64,000 nucleotides of DNA from an uncultured Marinicella sp. (GCA_947502595.1 CANNAM010000007.1:1-64000); one strand, 5' to 3'; shown: positions 27,768-37,289, numbered from the stretch's first letter. Numbers and translations: made by a program. The notes: generated by a model from the letters alone, not told the origin.

Positions 27768-29105
27768 TTAACGGGCTTTATTCAAATCCTTGATCATGGC
27801 AGCTAAGAATCGTGCTGCTTCACCGCCAGTAACTGCACGGTGATCAAAAGTTAATGACAGCGGAATAATTCTGTGGGCTTCCATCCCGCCTAACACAGGC
27901 ACCACGTCATGTCTGAGTTTGCCAGCTGCCACAATTGACACACACGGTGGCGTAATCACTGGGGTGGCATAGCGACCTGCATAAACACCAAAGTTAGATA
28001 ACATGATGGTGTAATCTTTCATGTCCTCTGGAGGGATGCTGCGTGATTTGACTTGGGTTTTGATGGTGTTCATTGCCGCACGGACTTGCTCAGCTGACAT
28101 CGAGTCACAATTGCGCATAGTAGGTACAAATAACCCATCTTCAGTATCAACCGCAATACCCACATCAACATGGCTGATCAGCCTTCTGGATAACTTGTCG
28201 CCATCAAACCAGGCATTTAAAGTAGGCTCAGCTTGCGCTGCAACGACCAATGAGCGAATCAGACGCACAGTGATGTCTTCACCTGCTTGCCAATTATTGA
28301 TATCGGCATCATCCATGATGGTGGTAGGTACCACATTGGCATGTGCATTTTGCATTACCCGTGCCATGGTTCGACGAGAACCTTTGACCTGTTGCCATTG
28401 GTCATCTGCAGTTGGCTTGGTTGCTTTGGGTGCTGTCGGTTGAGGTGTTGTTGCCTGTTTAGGTGCCTGGGTTGCAGCCGGAGTGGCTTGCACTTTAGCA
28501 GGTACAGCTTTGGCGCTTGGGTTGGCAGCAGCTGCTTTGACATCAGAAGGTCTGATGACTCCTCCTGTACCGGTGGCTTCAACCGTACTGAGGTCAACCC
28601 CCAGTTTTTTCGCTAAAGCACGCACTGCTGGAGCAGCTTTTTTGCCGCCAAAGTCAGTCATGCTGTCAACTACGGCATCAGATGATTCCATTTGGCCAAC
28701 CACTGTACCAATGGCTTCTTTGGCTGCAGGTTGTTCATCTGCTGTAGATTGGTTGTCGTGCAAGTCTTTCAGCACCTGTTCGGCTTCAGCACGCAATTTT
28801 GCGGCTGAATCGTTACCTGGTTCAGGTAAGTTGGTTTGCGTGGCTTCGCTGCTTTTTGCTGCGCTGCCATCGCCAGTATCAAATTCAATCAAAGGTGCAT
28901 CGGTGTCAATAACATCACCAGGCTCACCGTACAAACGTGTGACTGTTCCATTCACAGGTACTGGCACATCGACCACTGCCTTGGCGGTTTCCATAGAAAC
29001 CATCGGTTGGTCAACCTCAACTTTGTCACCCACCTTTACATGCCATTCAACAATCTCTGCATCAGGTAAACCTTCGCCCAAATCGGGCAATTTGAAAATA
29101 CTCAT
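27768..29105 (-). CDS. 2-oxoacid dehydrogenase E2 (dihydrolipoamide acyltransferase)
   Basis: A 445-residue acyltransferase core of a pyruvate- or branched-chain 2-oxoacid dehydrogenase complex. The lipoyl domain (residues 1-77) carries the lipoylation lysine K42 (SMETAKAVVDVP). A long Ala/Thr-rich linker flanks a peripheral subunit-binding domain (APAVRALAKKLGVDLSTVEA). The C-terminal catalytic domain ends SLTFDHRAVTGGEAARFL. The catalytic His is kept, but the usual following Asp-Gly (HRxxDG) reads Thr-Gly. Its ATG overlaps the E1-beta stop by 4 bp. The substrate (pyruvate or branched-chain 2-oxoacids) cannot be fixed from sequence alone. Confidence 0.93.
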   Translation of the reverse strand: MSIFKLPDLGEGLPDAEIVEWHVKVGDKVEVDQPMVSMETAKAVVDVPVPVNGTVTRLYGEPGDVIDTDAPLIEFDTGDGSAAKSSEATQTNLPEPGNDSAAKLRAEAEQVLKDLHDNQSTADEQPAAKEAIGTVVGQMESSDAVVDSMTDFGGKKAAPAVRALAKKLGVDLSTVEATGTGGVIRPSDVKAAAANPSAKAVPAKVQATPAATQAPKQATTPQPTAPKATKPTADDQWQQVKGSRRTMARVMQNAHANVVPTTIMDDADINNWQAGEDITVRLIRSLVVAAQAEPTLNAWFDGDKLSRRLISHVDVGIAVDTEDGLFVPTMRNCDSMSAEQVRAAMNTIKTQVKSRSIPPEDMKDYTIMLSNFGVYAGRYATPVITPPCVSIVAAGKLRHDVVPVLGGMEAHRIIPLSLTFDHRAVTGGEAARFLAAMIKDLNKAR

Positions 29106-30082
29106 GAAACCTCCATCACTTGATTCACTTTATCTAAAATTCTGTCCACTGTCGGCATGTATTTTTTCTCTAGCTTGAACAGTGGCATGATTGTGTCATA
29201 GCCGGTAACTCTTTTAACTGGCGCATTGAGGTTATACAAACCTTGGTCAGCTAAGTTGGCAGCTATTTCTGAGGACACAGAACAGTGTCTGGCTGCTTCT
29301 TGAATGATCACACAGCGACCGGTCTTGGCCACTGACTCATGGATGGTCTCCATGTCTAAAGGACTGATGGTGGCCACGTCAATGATTTCTGCAGAAATGC
29401 CACGTTTGGCAAGAATGTTAGCAGCTTCAATGGTTTCTTTCATCATCGCGCCCCAAGTGACTAAAGTCACATCATCACCTTCGCGATCAACATAACACAT
29501 GTCCAATGGGTATTCTTCACCATCATTTTCAACTTCTTCTTTGTTTAAATGATATACACGTTTAGGCTCTAAGAAAATGACCGGATCAGGGTTTCTGATG
29601 GCAGCCAGTAACAAACCATAAGCTCGGCTTGGTGAAGAGGGTACAACCACTCTGATACCAGGCATGTGAGCAAACATGGCTTCGGTGCTTTCTGAATGGT
29701 GTTCAGGGGCATGGATGCCACCGCCATAAGGCGCACGAATTACCAATGGACAGGTCAATCTTCCACGAGTTCGGTTGCGCATGCGGGCAGCGTGACAAAT
29801 GATGTGTTCAACCATGGGGTAAATAAAACCCATGAACTGGGCTTCCGCAATTGGTTTCATGCCTTGGGTGGCCATACCAACTGTCATACCAGCAATCATG
29901 GCTTCAGCCAAAGGCGTGTCGATGACGCGGTCTTCACCATACTTTTGGGCTAAACCGTTGGTGGCTCTGAAAACACCGCCGTTGATGCCTACATCTTCAC
30001 CTAAAATAACCACGTCTTTGTCATGTTCTAACTCATGCGCCAGTGCCATGGTGACTGCTTCTACCATTGTAATTTTAGCCAT
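29102..30082 (-). CDS. 2-oxoacid dehydrogenase E1 component, beta subunit
   Basis: A 326-residue E1-beta subunit (transketolase pyrimidine-binding and C-terminal domains) of the heterotetrameric E1 type. Characteristic blocks are VVILGEDVGINGGVFRAT, RVIDTPLAEAMIAGMTVGMA, MEETI-equivalent MKETIEAANIL, and CVIIQEAARHCSVSSEIAA. With the alpha subunit it binds thiamine diphosphate and decarboxylates a 2-oxoacid before transfer to E2. It overlaps both neighbours (8 bp with E1-alpha, 4 bp with E2), giving a tightly coupled three-gene operon. Confidence 0.95.
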   Translation of the reverse strand: MAKITMVEAVTMALAHELEHDKDVVILGEDVGINGGVFRATNGLAQKYGEDRVIDTPLAEAMIAGMTVGMATQGMKPIAEAQFMGFIYPMVEHIICHAARMRNRTRGRLTCPLVIRAPYGGGIHAPEHHSESTEAMFAHMPGIRVVVPSSPSRAYGLLLAAIRNPDPVIFLEPKRVYHLNKEEVENDGEEYPLDMCYVDREGDDVTLVTWGAMMKETIEAANILAKRGISAEIIDVATISPLDMETIHESVAKTGRCVIIQEAARHCSVSSEIAANLADQGLYNLNAPVKRVTGYDTIMPLFKLEKKYMPTVDRILDKVNQVMEVS

Positions 30083-31172
30083 TAGACTTCTCCTGCATAG
30101 CCATTTTTTCTATTTTTTCAGCATAGGCTTTTTGGGCTGCCAAATCATGCGGTAATTCTTCGAACATATAGTCAAACATATCAGCCACAGATAAATCTGA
30201 TGCACTTTGGTATTCTTCAACTGCTGCATCCACTTCTACTTTACAAGTACTCAGTAGTTGGTTTTCCAATTGCTCATTCCATTGACCTTGGCTGGTCAAA
30301 TATTTGCGCATGCGTTTAATCGGCTCGAATTGTTTGGCATTTTCAACTTCATCACTCGGACGGTACCTAGATGCATCGTCAGCAGTGGTATGGTCACTCA
30401 AGCGATAAGTAATCGCTTCAATTACTGAGGCGCCTTTGCCTTCATAAGCTCTTTTCAGTGCTGATTTTACAGCGGTATAAACAGCAATGTAGTCATTACC
30501 GTCAACTTGAATTGAAGGCAAACCGCTGGAAATGCCTTTTTGTGCCAAAGTGCGTCCTTGACTTTGTTTTTTACGCGGGACTGAGATGGCCCATTGGTTG
30601 TTGACTATCATCAGCACCATAGGTAATTGGAAGGCACTGGCTGCATTAATCGCTTCTAAAAAGTCGCCTTTTGAGCTGCCACCGTCACCGACCACGGAAA
30701 CTGCCGCACGTTTTTCGCCACGCAATTTAAAGGCCAAGGCTGCGCCAGCTGCATGGGTACATTGGGTGGCAATTGGCACACACCAAGGAAAGTCATGTTG
30801 TGGGCCTGAAAAATTACTGCCTCGCTCATCACCACCCCAGTACAACAGCACCTCAGACAATTTCACACCGCGGAAAAATTGAGCGCCGTACTCACGGTAC
30901 ATAGGAGCAAATACATCAGACTCTGCCATGGCTGCACCGATGCCTATATGAACGGCTTCATGCCCTAAACAGGACGCATAAGTACCAAGTTTGCCGGTGC
31001 GTTGTAAAGCCACGGCTTTGGCGTCAAATGTTCTGGTCAATACCATCAACTCATATATAGATTTTAAGTGTTCAAAATCAGTGGCAACGGTGGGTTTTTT
31101 ATCACCAACCAATTCCCCGTTTGGCGTGAGGTACTGCAAATAATCAATGTTAAATGATGCGACTGTGGTCAA
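30075..31172 (-). CDS. 2-oxoacid dehydrogenase E1 component, alpha subunit
   Basis: A 365-residue E1-alpha subunit. The thiamine diphosphate motif is VVGDGGSSKGDFLEAINAAS...IVNNQWAIS, and the phosphorylation-loop region reads YRLSDHTTADDASRYR. The start is chosen at a TTG (31172) that has GGAG seven bases upstream and gives the usual family length. A GTG at 31178 is possible, while the longer frame to 31271 adds an unrelated 33-residue extension. It is first in the E1-alpha/E1-beta/E2 operon. No E3 gene is in the window, so the complex must use a dihydrolipoamide dehydrogenase encoded elsewhere. Confidence 0.92.
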   Translation of the reverse strand: MTTVASFNIDYLQYLTPNGELVGDKKPTVATDFEHLKSIYELMVLTRTFDAKAVALQRTGKLGTYASCLGHEAVHIGIGAAMAESDVFAPMYREYGAQFFRGVKLSEVLLYWGGDERGSNFSGPQHDFPWCVPIATQCTHAAGAALAFKLRGEKRAAVSVVGDGGSSKGDFLEAINAASAFQLPMVLMIVNNQWAISVPRKKQSQGRTLAQKGISSGLPSIQVDGNDYIAVYTAVKSALKRAYEGKGASVIEAITYRLSDHTTADDASRYRPSDEVENAKQFEPIKRMRKYLTSQGQWNEQLENQLLSTCKVEVDAAVEEYQSASDLSVADMFDYMFEELPHDLAAQKAYAEKIEKMAMQEKSNG

Positions 31173-31541
31173 TTTCACTCTCCGAAAAATTTGATGTACT
31201 GGTGTGAAACATCGAATAAAGTATTGCTTGCTGAACAGTTGGTAAACCAGGCAATCAAAATAAATGTTCACACATGGGATGTCAGGACTTTGAGTGTGTA
31301 TTCAATAAAATAGCTTGAATAACTATTCATTGTCTTGTCATCTTAATTATAATGCTTCAATACATGAGGTCTTAGACAACTTCAGATGGTTGGGTCAGAC
31401 TGCTGGGCATATTTACACCAGCGAAGCGCACAGTATTATATAGGAATCTGTATTTTTATTAAATGCCAGTGGTTACTTATATTCAGATATTTTGTTGCAG
31501 TCCCAATTCAGTCCAACATATAACAATATACAAGCTAAAAC
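31173..31541. other. Divergent intergenic region between E1-alpha and kynA
   Basis: 369 bp with no convincing gene. A TATAAT at 31348-31353 faces kynA but lacks a good -35. A TTACACCAGCGA motif at about 31410-31421 recurs in other intergenic regions of this window. Confidence 0.4.
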
Positions 31542-32390
31542 ATGAAAGATAAAAAAAACCTCCGTGCACTTGAAAAAGGCATCAAATTAGACCTTTCAGA
31601 ACGCAGTAATTATGGTGGATACTTGTGTTTAGATACGCTATTTGCTGCGCAAAAACCCCTCAGCGATCCGCAACACCATGATGAAATGTTATTCATTATT
31701 CAGCACCAAACTTCAGAGTTGTGGTTGAAGCTTATTATTCATGAATTGAATGAAGCCATCCGCTGTGTACAGATCAAACGCTTGGGCCGAGCGTCTAAAA
31801 TTTTGGCAAGGGTTAAACAAATTCAAAAACAGCTGTTCGAACAATGGGCAGTTCTAGAAACCTTAACACCCAGCGAATACACTCAATTCAGGCATGTTTT
31901 AGGCAACGCATCTGGATTTCAATCAGTGCATTACCGCCAAGTGGAATTTTTACTGGGTAATAAAAATAAAAACATGATCAAAGTTTTTCCAGAAGGCTCT
32001 GAATCCAGGACGGTGTTGGAAGAGGTGTTGTTATCGCCGAGTATTTATGATGTTTTTATCAAGCACTTGTATGACGAAGGTTACAGTGTGCCAGAAGATT
32101 TAGTTAACCGCGATTTGCGCAAGCCTCATGTGTTCAATCAACAGCTGATGGAAGTGCTGGTGGTGATTTACCAACGGCCCGATCAGCATTGGGCGATGTA
32201 CGCTTTGTGTGAACAATTAGTTGATGTTGAACAGTCTTTTCAATTGTGGCGTTTCAGGCACATGAAAACCGTTGAGCGCATCATTGGCTTTAAACAAGGC
32301 ACCGGTGGTTCATCGGGTGTGGGCTTTCTTCAAAAAGCCTTGGAGTTGACTTTCTTCCCAGAATTGTTGCGCTTGCGAACCGAATTGTAA
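31542..32390 (+). CDS. kynA: Tryptophan 2,3-dioxygenase
   Basis: A 282-residue heme dioxygenase that opens the indole ring of L-tryptophan to N-formylkynurenine, the first step of the kynurenine pathway. Family blocks are YGGYLCLDTLFAAQ, HHDEMLFIIQHQTSELWLKL (substrate pocket), and LWRFRHMKTVERIIGFKQGT, which holds the proximal heme histidine, followed by GTGGSSGVGFLQ. Length fits bacterial enzymes. No kynureninase or formamidase gene lies near it, so the rest of the pathway is elsewhere. The ATG at 31542 lacks a clear ribosome-binding site. Confidence 0.96.
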   Translation: MKDKKNLRALEKGIKLDLSERSNYGGYLCLDTLFAAQKPLSDPQHHDEMLFIIQHQTSELWLKLIIHELNEAIRCVQIKRLGRASKILARVKQIQKQLFEQWAVLETLTPSEYTQFRHVLGNASGFQSVHYRQVEFLLGNKNKNMIKVFPEGSESRTVLEEVLLSPSIYDVFIKHLYDEGYSVPEDLVNRDLRKPHVFNQQLMEVLVVIYQRPDQHWAMYALCEQLVDVEQSFQLWRFRHMKTVERIIGFKQGTGGSSGVGFLQKALELTFFPELLRLRTEL

Positions 32391-32576
32391 CCATTGAAGT
32401 ATCATTTGCAAAAAATAAACAGTACATAGCAAGACTTTTTAAGTCGGTTTCTACAGCCTGATGGCTTGATAAAAAACCGTGAATGGCGTATAACAAATAT
32501 TTGTGCCGATGTGATTCAACGGTGCGCAATTTTTATGATATTTGGCTAATTAAATAACCAATCAGAGGAGTTAAAA

Positions 32577-35375
32577 ATGACTGAGCATGACCCATATCAA
32601 ATTAAAAAGAGTTTAAGCTTGCAAGGTGAGAACTATGAATATTTCAGTTTAAAGGCTTTACAAGAACAAGGGCATGCCATCGAGAAGCTGCCGTTTTCAA
32701 TACGCATTCTACTGGAAAATGCCTTGCGTAATTTTGATGGGTTCGGCATAACCAAAGCACACATTGAAACTTTATTAAACTGGCAGCCTAAAGGCGGTAC
32801 CGATGATATACCGTTTAAGCCGGCCAGGGTGCTGATGCAAGACTTTACCGGTGTTCCAGCGGTGGTTGATTTGGCAGCCATCCGATCGGAAGTGGCACGC
32901 AAAGGCAAACAAGTTGATTTAATTAATCCAATGGTGCCAGTTGATTTGGTGATTGATCATTCTGTACAAATTGATTACTTTGGTTCGGAAGACTCCTATC
33001 TGCGAAACATTGAAAAGGAATATTCACGCAACCAAGAGCGTTACCAACTGTTGAAATGGGCGCAAAATTCATTCACTAATTTCAGGGTGGTTCCACCTGG
33101 TATGGGCATTTGTCATCAAGTGAACCTGGAGTACTTCTCAGAAGGTGTGATTGCGCGAGATGGACAACTGTTTCCAGACACCTTGGTGGGTACCGACAGC
33201 CACACGCCAATGGTTAATGGTATTGGTGTTGTTGGTTGGGGTGTTGGCGGTATTGAAGCTGAGGCAGCCATTTTGGGACAGCCGATTTATTTTGTTATGC
33301 CTGAAGTGGTGGGCCTAAAGCTAACTGGTGAGTTGCCACTGGGTTCCACTGCCACCGATTTGGTGCTGACAGTGGCTGAGCTGTTGCGTGGCCATGGGGT
33401 GGTTGGCAAGTTTGTAGAAGTATTCGGCGAAGGCTTGGATAACTTGTCGGTGCCAGACCGAGCGACCTTGGGTAATATGTCTCCCGAATTTGGCTGTACC
33501 ATTACTTATTTTCCGATTGATGCCAAAACCTTAGACTATATGCGAAACAGCAACCGCACCGATGAACAGGTGGAGCGGGTTGAGTATTATTGCAAAGAAA
33601 ATATGTTGTGGCGTGAAAACGAGCAAGCCATTAATTATTCCACTGTTCTGGAGCTTGATGTAAGTGGTATTCAGCCCACCATAGCAGGGCCTAAATTACC
33701 ACAACAAAAAATACTGTTGAAAAACAGCAAAACTAAATTTGGGGAATTGTTGAAAGGTGGTTTTGATCGCACCTACATTGAACAACAAGACCGTCAAACC
33801 ATTGACGAAATGGAAAAGCGCTTTATCGAGGAGGGTGGTGATCAAGTTGAAAAAGACCTTTGTGAAGTGAGCGCTCAACAGCAAATACACCCGGGTAAAA
33901 CCATCGATGGCTTAAAAAGTGTATGGGTTGATGAGACCAGGTTTAAATACAAGTTGGCTGATGGATCAATAGCCATTGCGGCAATCACTTCATGTACCAA
34001 CACTTCAAACCCTTTTGTAATGATAGGCGCGGGTTTGGTGGCGCGCAATGCAATTAAAAAAGGCATTGATGTTAAACCATGGGTCAAAACTTCATTGGCC
34101 CCCGGTTCTAAAGTGGTAACAGACTATTTAACCAAAGCTGGTTTAATGGGTGATTTTGAAGCCTTGCAATTCCATTTGGTGGGTTACGGCTGTACTTCAT
34201 GTATCGGTAACTCAGGTCCCTTGTTGCCAGCAGTTGAAAAAGCGGTGAAAAAATATGACCTGGTGTTGACCTCAGTGTTGTCAGGTAACCGCAACTTTGA
34301 AGCACGTATTCATCCATTGGTTAAAATGAACTTTTTGATGTCACCCATGTTGGTGGTGGCGTTTGCTTTAGCGGGTCGAGTTGATATTGATATGGTCAAT
34401 GAGCCTTTGTCGCACACACCCAATGGTGATCCTGTGTTCTTAAAAGATATTTGGCCAAGTGATGACGAGATCAATGCCATCATGGCTGAAGTGTTGACAC
34501 CCAAAGATTTTGCCAAAAATTACGGTGAAATTTTTGCTGGTAATCAAATTTGGCAAGATTTACCCGTCGCCAAAGGCAATTTATACCAGTGGGAGTCTGA
34601 TTCAACATATATTCAAGAAATTCCATTTTTTAGGGATTTGCCAGAGCAACCAGCGGCGCCTCAAGACATCGTTGGTGCCCGTGCTTTGTTGAAGTTGGGT
34701 GACAGCACCTCTACTGACCACATTTCTCCTGCCGGTTCATTTGGTGTAGATTCTGCTGCTGGGAAGTACTTGATCAGTAAAGGGGTGGATCCAGCTGATT
34801 TCAACTCATATGGGTCAAGGCGTGGTAATGATGAAGTCATGGTGCGCGGTACATTTGCTAATGTCAGAATTAAAAATCAATTGGCCAAAAATGAAGGTGG
34901 AGTTACTTTGTACTTGCCTACTGGTGAAGAAATGTCGGTGTATGATGCCGCACAAAAATACCAACAAAGCAACATTCCACTGGTGGTTCTGGGTGGTAAA
35001 GAGTACGGCAGTGGTTCTTCGCGAGATTGGGCAGCAAAAGGCACTTCATTGCTAGGGGTTAAAGCGGTGTTGGTGGACAGTTATGAGCGTATTCATCGCA
35101 GTAACTTGGTGGGTATGGGGGTCTTGCCTTTACAGTATTTGGCTGGGCAAAACGCCGAGAGTTTGGGCTTAGATGGTACCGAGTCTTTCGATATCACGGG
35201 TATTGCTGATGACCTTAAACCACACAAGAAAGTTGCGGTTAAAGCGGTCAAAGCCAACGGTGATGTGGTGGCATTTGAAGCCGAAGCTCGACTGGACTCA
35301 GAGATAGAGGTTGCATATTACCAACACGGTGGTATTTTGCAGTATGTGTTGCGAGATTTTCTGCAGCAAGCATAG
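32577..35375 (+). CDS. acnA: Aconitate hydratase A
   Basis: A 932-residue [4Fe-4S] enzyme of the AcnA/IRP1 type converting citrate to isocitrate in the TCA cycle. Cluster cysteines are in ITSCTNTSNP and GYGCTSCIGNSGP. Substrate-binding blocks include VGTDSHTPMVNGIGVVGWGV and the C-terminal swivel GKEYGSGSSRDWAAKG. Length is normal for AcnA. The ATG follows a good AGGAG. Eukaryotic relatives bind iron-responsive RNA, but nothing here shows that role. The gene appears monocistronic. Confidence 0.98.
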   Translation: MTEHDPYQIKKSLSLQGENYEYFSLKALQEQGHAIEKLPFSIRILLENALRNFDGFGITKAHIETLLNWQPKGGTDDIPFKPARVLMQDFTGVPAVVDLAAIRSEVARKGKQVDLINPMVPVDLVIDHSVQIDYFGSEDSYLRNIEKEYSRNQERYQLLKWAQNSFTNFRVVPPGMGICHQVNLEYFSEGVIARDGQLFPDTLVGTDSHTPMVNGIGVVGWGVGGIEAEAAILGQPIYFVMPEVVGLKLTGELPLGSTATDLVLTVAELLRGHGVVGKFVEVFGEGLDNLSVPDRATLGNMSPEFGCTITYFPIDAKTLDYMRNSNRTDEQVERVEYYCKENMLWRENEQAINYSTVLELDVSGIQPTIAGPKLPQQKILLKNSKTKFGELLKGGFDRTYIEQQDRQTIDEMEKRFIEEGGDQVEKDLCEVSAQQQIHPGKTIDGLKSVWVDETRFKYKLADGSIAIAAITSCTNTSNPFVMIGAGLVARNAIKKGIDVKPWVKTSLAPGSKVVTDYLTKAGLMGDFEALQFHLVGYGCTSCIGNSGPLLPAVEKAVKKYDLVLTSVLSGNRNFEARIHPLVKMNFLMSPMLVVAFALAGRVDIDMVNEPLSHTPNGDPVFLKDIWPSDDEINAIMAEVLTPKDFAKNYGEIFAGNQIWQDLPVAKGNLYQWESDSTYIQEIPFFRDLPEQPAAPQDIVGARALLKLGDSTSTDHISPAGSFGVDSAAGKYLISKGVDPADFNSYGSRRGNDEVMVRGTFANVRIKNQLAKNEGGVTLYLPTGEEMSVYDAAQKYQQSNIPLVVLGGKEYGSGSSRDWAAKGTSLLGVKAVLVDSYERIHRSNLVGMGVLPLQYLAGQNAESLGLDGTESFDITGIADDLKPHKKVAVKAVKANGDVVAFEAEARLDSEIEVAYYQHGGILQYVLRDFLQQA

Positions 35376-35422
35376 CGGTCTGAATTGTCTGGCTGCTGTT
35401 CAGATGCAGTAAAAACAGTGTA

Positions 35423-35454
35423 AGCAGGGCGTGCTGTAATCAGCAAGTCCTGCT
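35423..35454. terminator. Hairpin between convergent acnA and the DUF6502 gene
   Basis: AGCAGG and TGCTG pair with CAGCA and CCTGCT around a TAAT loop, with a 3x3 internal loop. It lies between converging genes but has no T-tract, so termination is only likely. Confidence 0.4.
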
Positions 35455-35456
35455 GT

Positions 35457-36212
35457 TCATTCGGTTGAATCAAACTGAAATTGTGAAAAACCCACGTTGG
35501 CATAAGTGCCTTCAGGGACGTTGGTTTCGTGTAGTGCAATCAATGCCGCCATCTCCTGCTGAAATTGGCGCAGTTTTTTGTCGATGATTTGGTTCACTTG
35601 ATTGTGTTTGCTGTGTGGGATTTTGCTGGAAAAAATAGAGGCTTGGTTGAGGTCTTGTTTTTGATCGGTGGCAAACATTTTCTTATAAAAGGTTTGGAAT
35701 AAGCGCTTGGTGGTGATGTCCACTTCTTCAGCCAAGGCTGCTTGTTGTTCCAGTTGTTGGCTTAAAGAGCCTGCAATCAGGTAGTAATTGGCTTCTTTAA
35801 ATAGCATTTCACTGCTTAATAGCTCCGTTATCACTGCTTTGGCACGGATGTGATTACCATATATGTTGTCGATTAATGTGGTTAAGCTGGCATGCGACAG
35901 CTGTTTGCTTTTGGTTTTGGCTTTTTGTAGGTCAATAATAACCAAGTCCATTTTGTTCAAGGCATCTTGTTTATCAGTTGTTTGATTTTTGAACTCCGCT
36001 ATGGTCCTTCGGTCAATACCAGTTTTAACTGCAATGGCTTGGTTGGTGGGTTTAATGTCTGCTTCTAACAACAGTTCTTCTGCGGCTTTGATGTAAGCTT
36101 TTTGACTGTTGTTCCTGAATTCGTTGTATTGCAGTCCAAATTTAATCACCATTTTACTGACTGGGATCAAGGCTTTTTGTAACTGTACTAGGTGTCTTTT
36201 GTCTGTATTCAT
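35457..36212 (-). CDS. DUF6502-like protein with N-terminal HTH
   Basis: A 251-residue protein resembling DUF6502. Its start, LQKALIPVSKMVIKFGLQYN followed by EFRNNSQKAYIKAAEE, then PTNQAIAVKTGIDRRTIAEF, looks like a helix-turn-helix domain reading 'T-x-S-x-IAV-x-TGIxRRT'. The C-terminal half is helical with basic and glutamine-rich stretches. It may be a DNA-binding regulator, but no function is established for the family. Four TGTAC motifs cluster upstream of its start (36232-36292), possibly its operator. Confidence 0.7.
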   Translation of the reverse strand: MNTDKRHLVQLQKALIPVSKMVIKFGLQYNEFRNNSQKAYIKAAEELLLEADIKPTNQAIAVKTGIDRRTIAEFKNQTTDKQDALNKMDLVIIDLQKAKTKSKQLSHASLTTLIDNIYGNHIRAKAVITELLSSEMLFKEANYYLIAGSLSQQLEQQAALAEEVDITTKRLFQTFYKKMFATDQKQDLNQASIFSSKIPHSKHNQVNQIIDKKLRQFQQEMAALIALHETNVPEGTYANVGFSQFQFDSTE

Positions 36213-36548
36213 GTTATTTTGCGCGCATATTTGTACGCAATATTATCATGCGCTGCATATGGTGTACAATCCTTTTCAACCTGTACGTGTACACATCAGT
36301 TTTATCTCATTTCGCAATTATGTGAAACGAACAGGGGGAGGTCAAATTTATCTCCAAATCGTAGGCGATTCATTTAGCTTACACCAGCGAGGCAATACAA
36401 AGTTTTGTGGGTTGACGTTTTCTCTTTGTATTGTCCTCGCTAACTTCCTTTCTGCCTTTTGCTCTTAACTGGTCATTGATTCCTTTATTTAGCTCATTCA
36501 TTTTGCCCTTACATCATGTAAAATTGAATTTTTGTATTGGTGCAATTC
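36213..36548. other. Intergenic region with TGTAC cluster and a 17-bp inverted repeat
   Basis: TGTAC occurs at 36232, 36263, 36282 and 36288. A long inverted repeat has arms at 36386-36402 (AGCGAGGCAATACAAAG) and 36424-36441 with one bulged base and a 21-nt loop. No open frame of note is present. Confidence 0.6.
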
Positions 36549-37289
36549 ATGACGGCCCTCAGCGTTAATTTAAATAAAATAGCTTTGCTCAGAAATTCTC
36601 GTGGTAGAAACTACCCGCATGTTATTAACTATGCAAAAAACTTAATCGTTTTAGGGGTGCAAGGGTTGACTGTACATCCGCGACAAGACGAAAGGCATGC
36701 CACCAAACAAGACACCCGCGAGTTGGCCGCTTTGTGTAAGTCAGTTGATGCAGTGGAATTCAATGTTGAAGGATACCCTTCTGCTGATTTCATGCAACTG
36801 ATTGCTGAAACGCGACCTGATCAGTGTACTTTGGTGCCAGATGCACCTGATCAACTGACCTCTGATCATGGTTGGGATTTGCACCAGCATTTTGATTGGG
36901 TGGTTGAATTGGCTGCACAGCTTAAACAATTGGGCGTTCGCAGCTCACTGTTTATTGACCCTGACCTGGAACAAATCAAACTGGCCAGTCAGACTGGTGT
37001 AGATCGCATTGAACTGTATACTGAAGCTTATGCCAGCGCTTATGCCAACAGGGTCAATGAACCAGTTGAATTGAATGCGGTGTTAGGTCAATATGCTCAA
37101 GCGGCAGCATTGGCTCAATCGTTGGGCTTGGGGGTCAATGCAGGTCATGATTTAGACCTGAACAACCTGTCGGAATTTCTCACCATTGAAGGGGTTTTAG
37201 AAGTATCAATTGGTCACGCGCTGACAGTAGAGTCCTTAGAGTTTGGGGTGACAAAAGTTGTACACAAATACTTGGAAATTTGTCGCTGA
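36549..37289 (+). CDS. pdxJ: Pyridoxine 5'-phosphate synthase (Bacteroidetes-like variant)
   Basis: A 246-residue TIM-barrel enzyme condensing 1-deoxyxylulose 5-phosphate with 3-amino-1-hydroxyacetone phosphate to form pyridoxine 5'-phosphate. The start is put at the ATG (36549), since the upstream TTG/GTG codons add residues unlike the family. VNLNKIALLRNSRG replaces the usual proteobacterial VNIDHVATLRxARG, so the classical Asp-His pair is Asn-Lys. VHPRQDERH, VEFNVEGYPS and LGVNAGHDLDLNNL are kept. This variant is the one I associate with Bacteroidetes. The gene is outside the usual era-recO-pdxJ operon. Confidence 0.93.
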   Translation: MTALSVNLNKIALLRNSRGRNYPHVINYAKNLIVLGVQGLTVHPRQDERHATKQDTRELAALCKSVDAVEFNVEGYPSADFMQLIAETRPDQCTLVPDAPDQLTSDHGWDLHQHFDWVVELAAQLKQLGVRSSLFIDPDLEQIKLASQTGVDRIELYTEAYASAYANRVNEPVELNAVLGQYAQAAALAQSLGLGVNAGHDLDLNNLSEFLTIEGVLEVSIGHALTVESLEFGVTKVVHKYLEICR

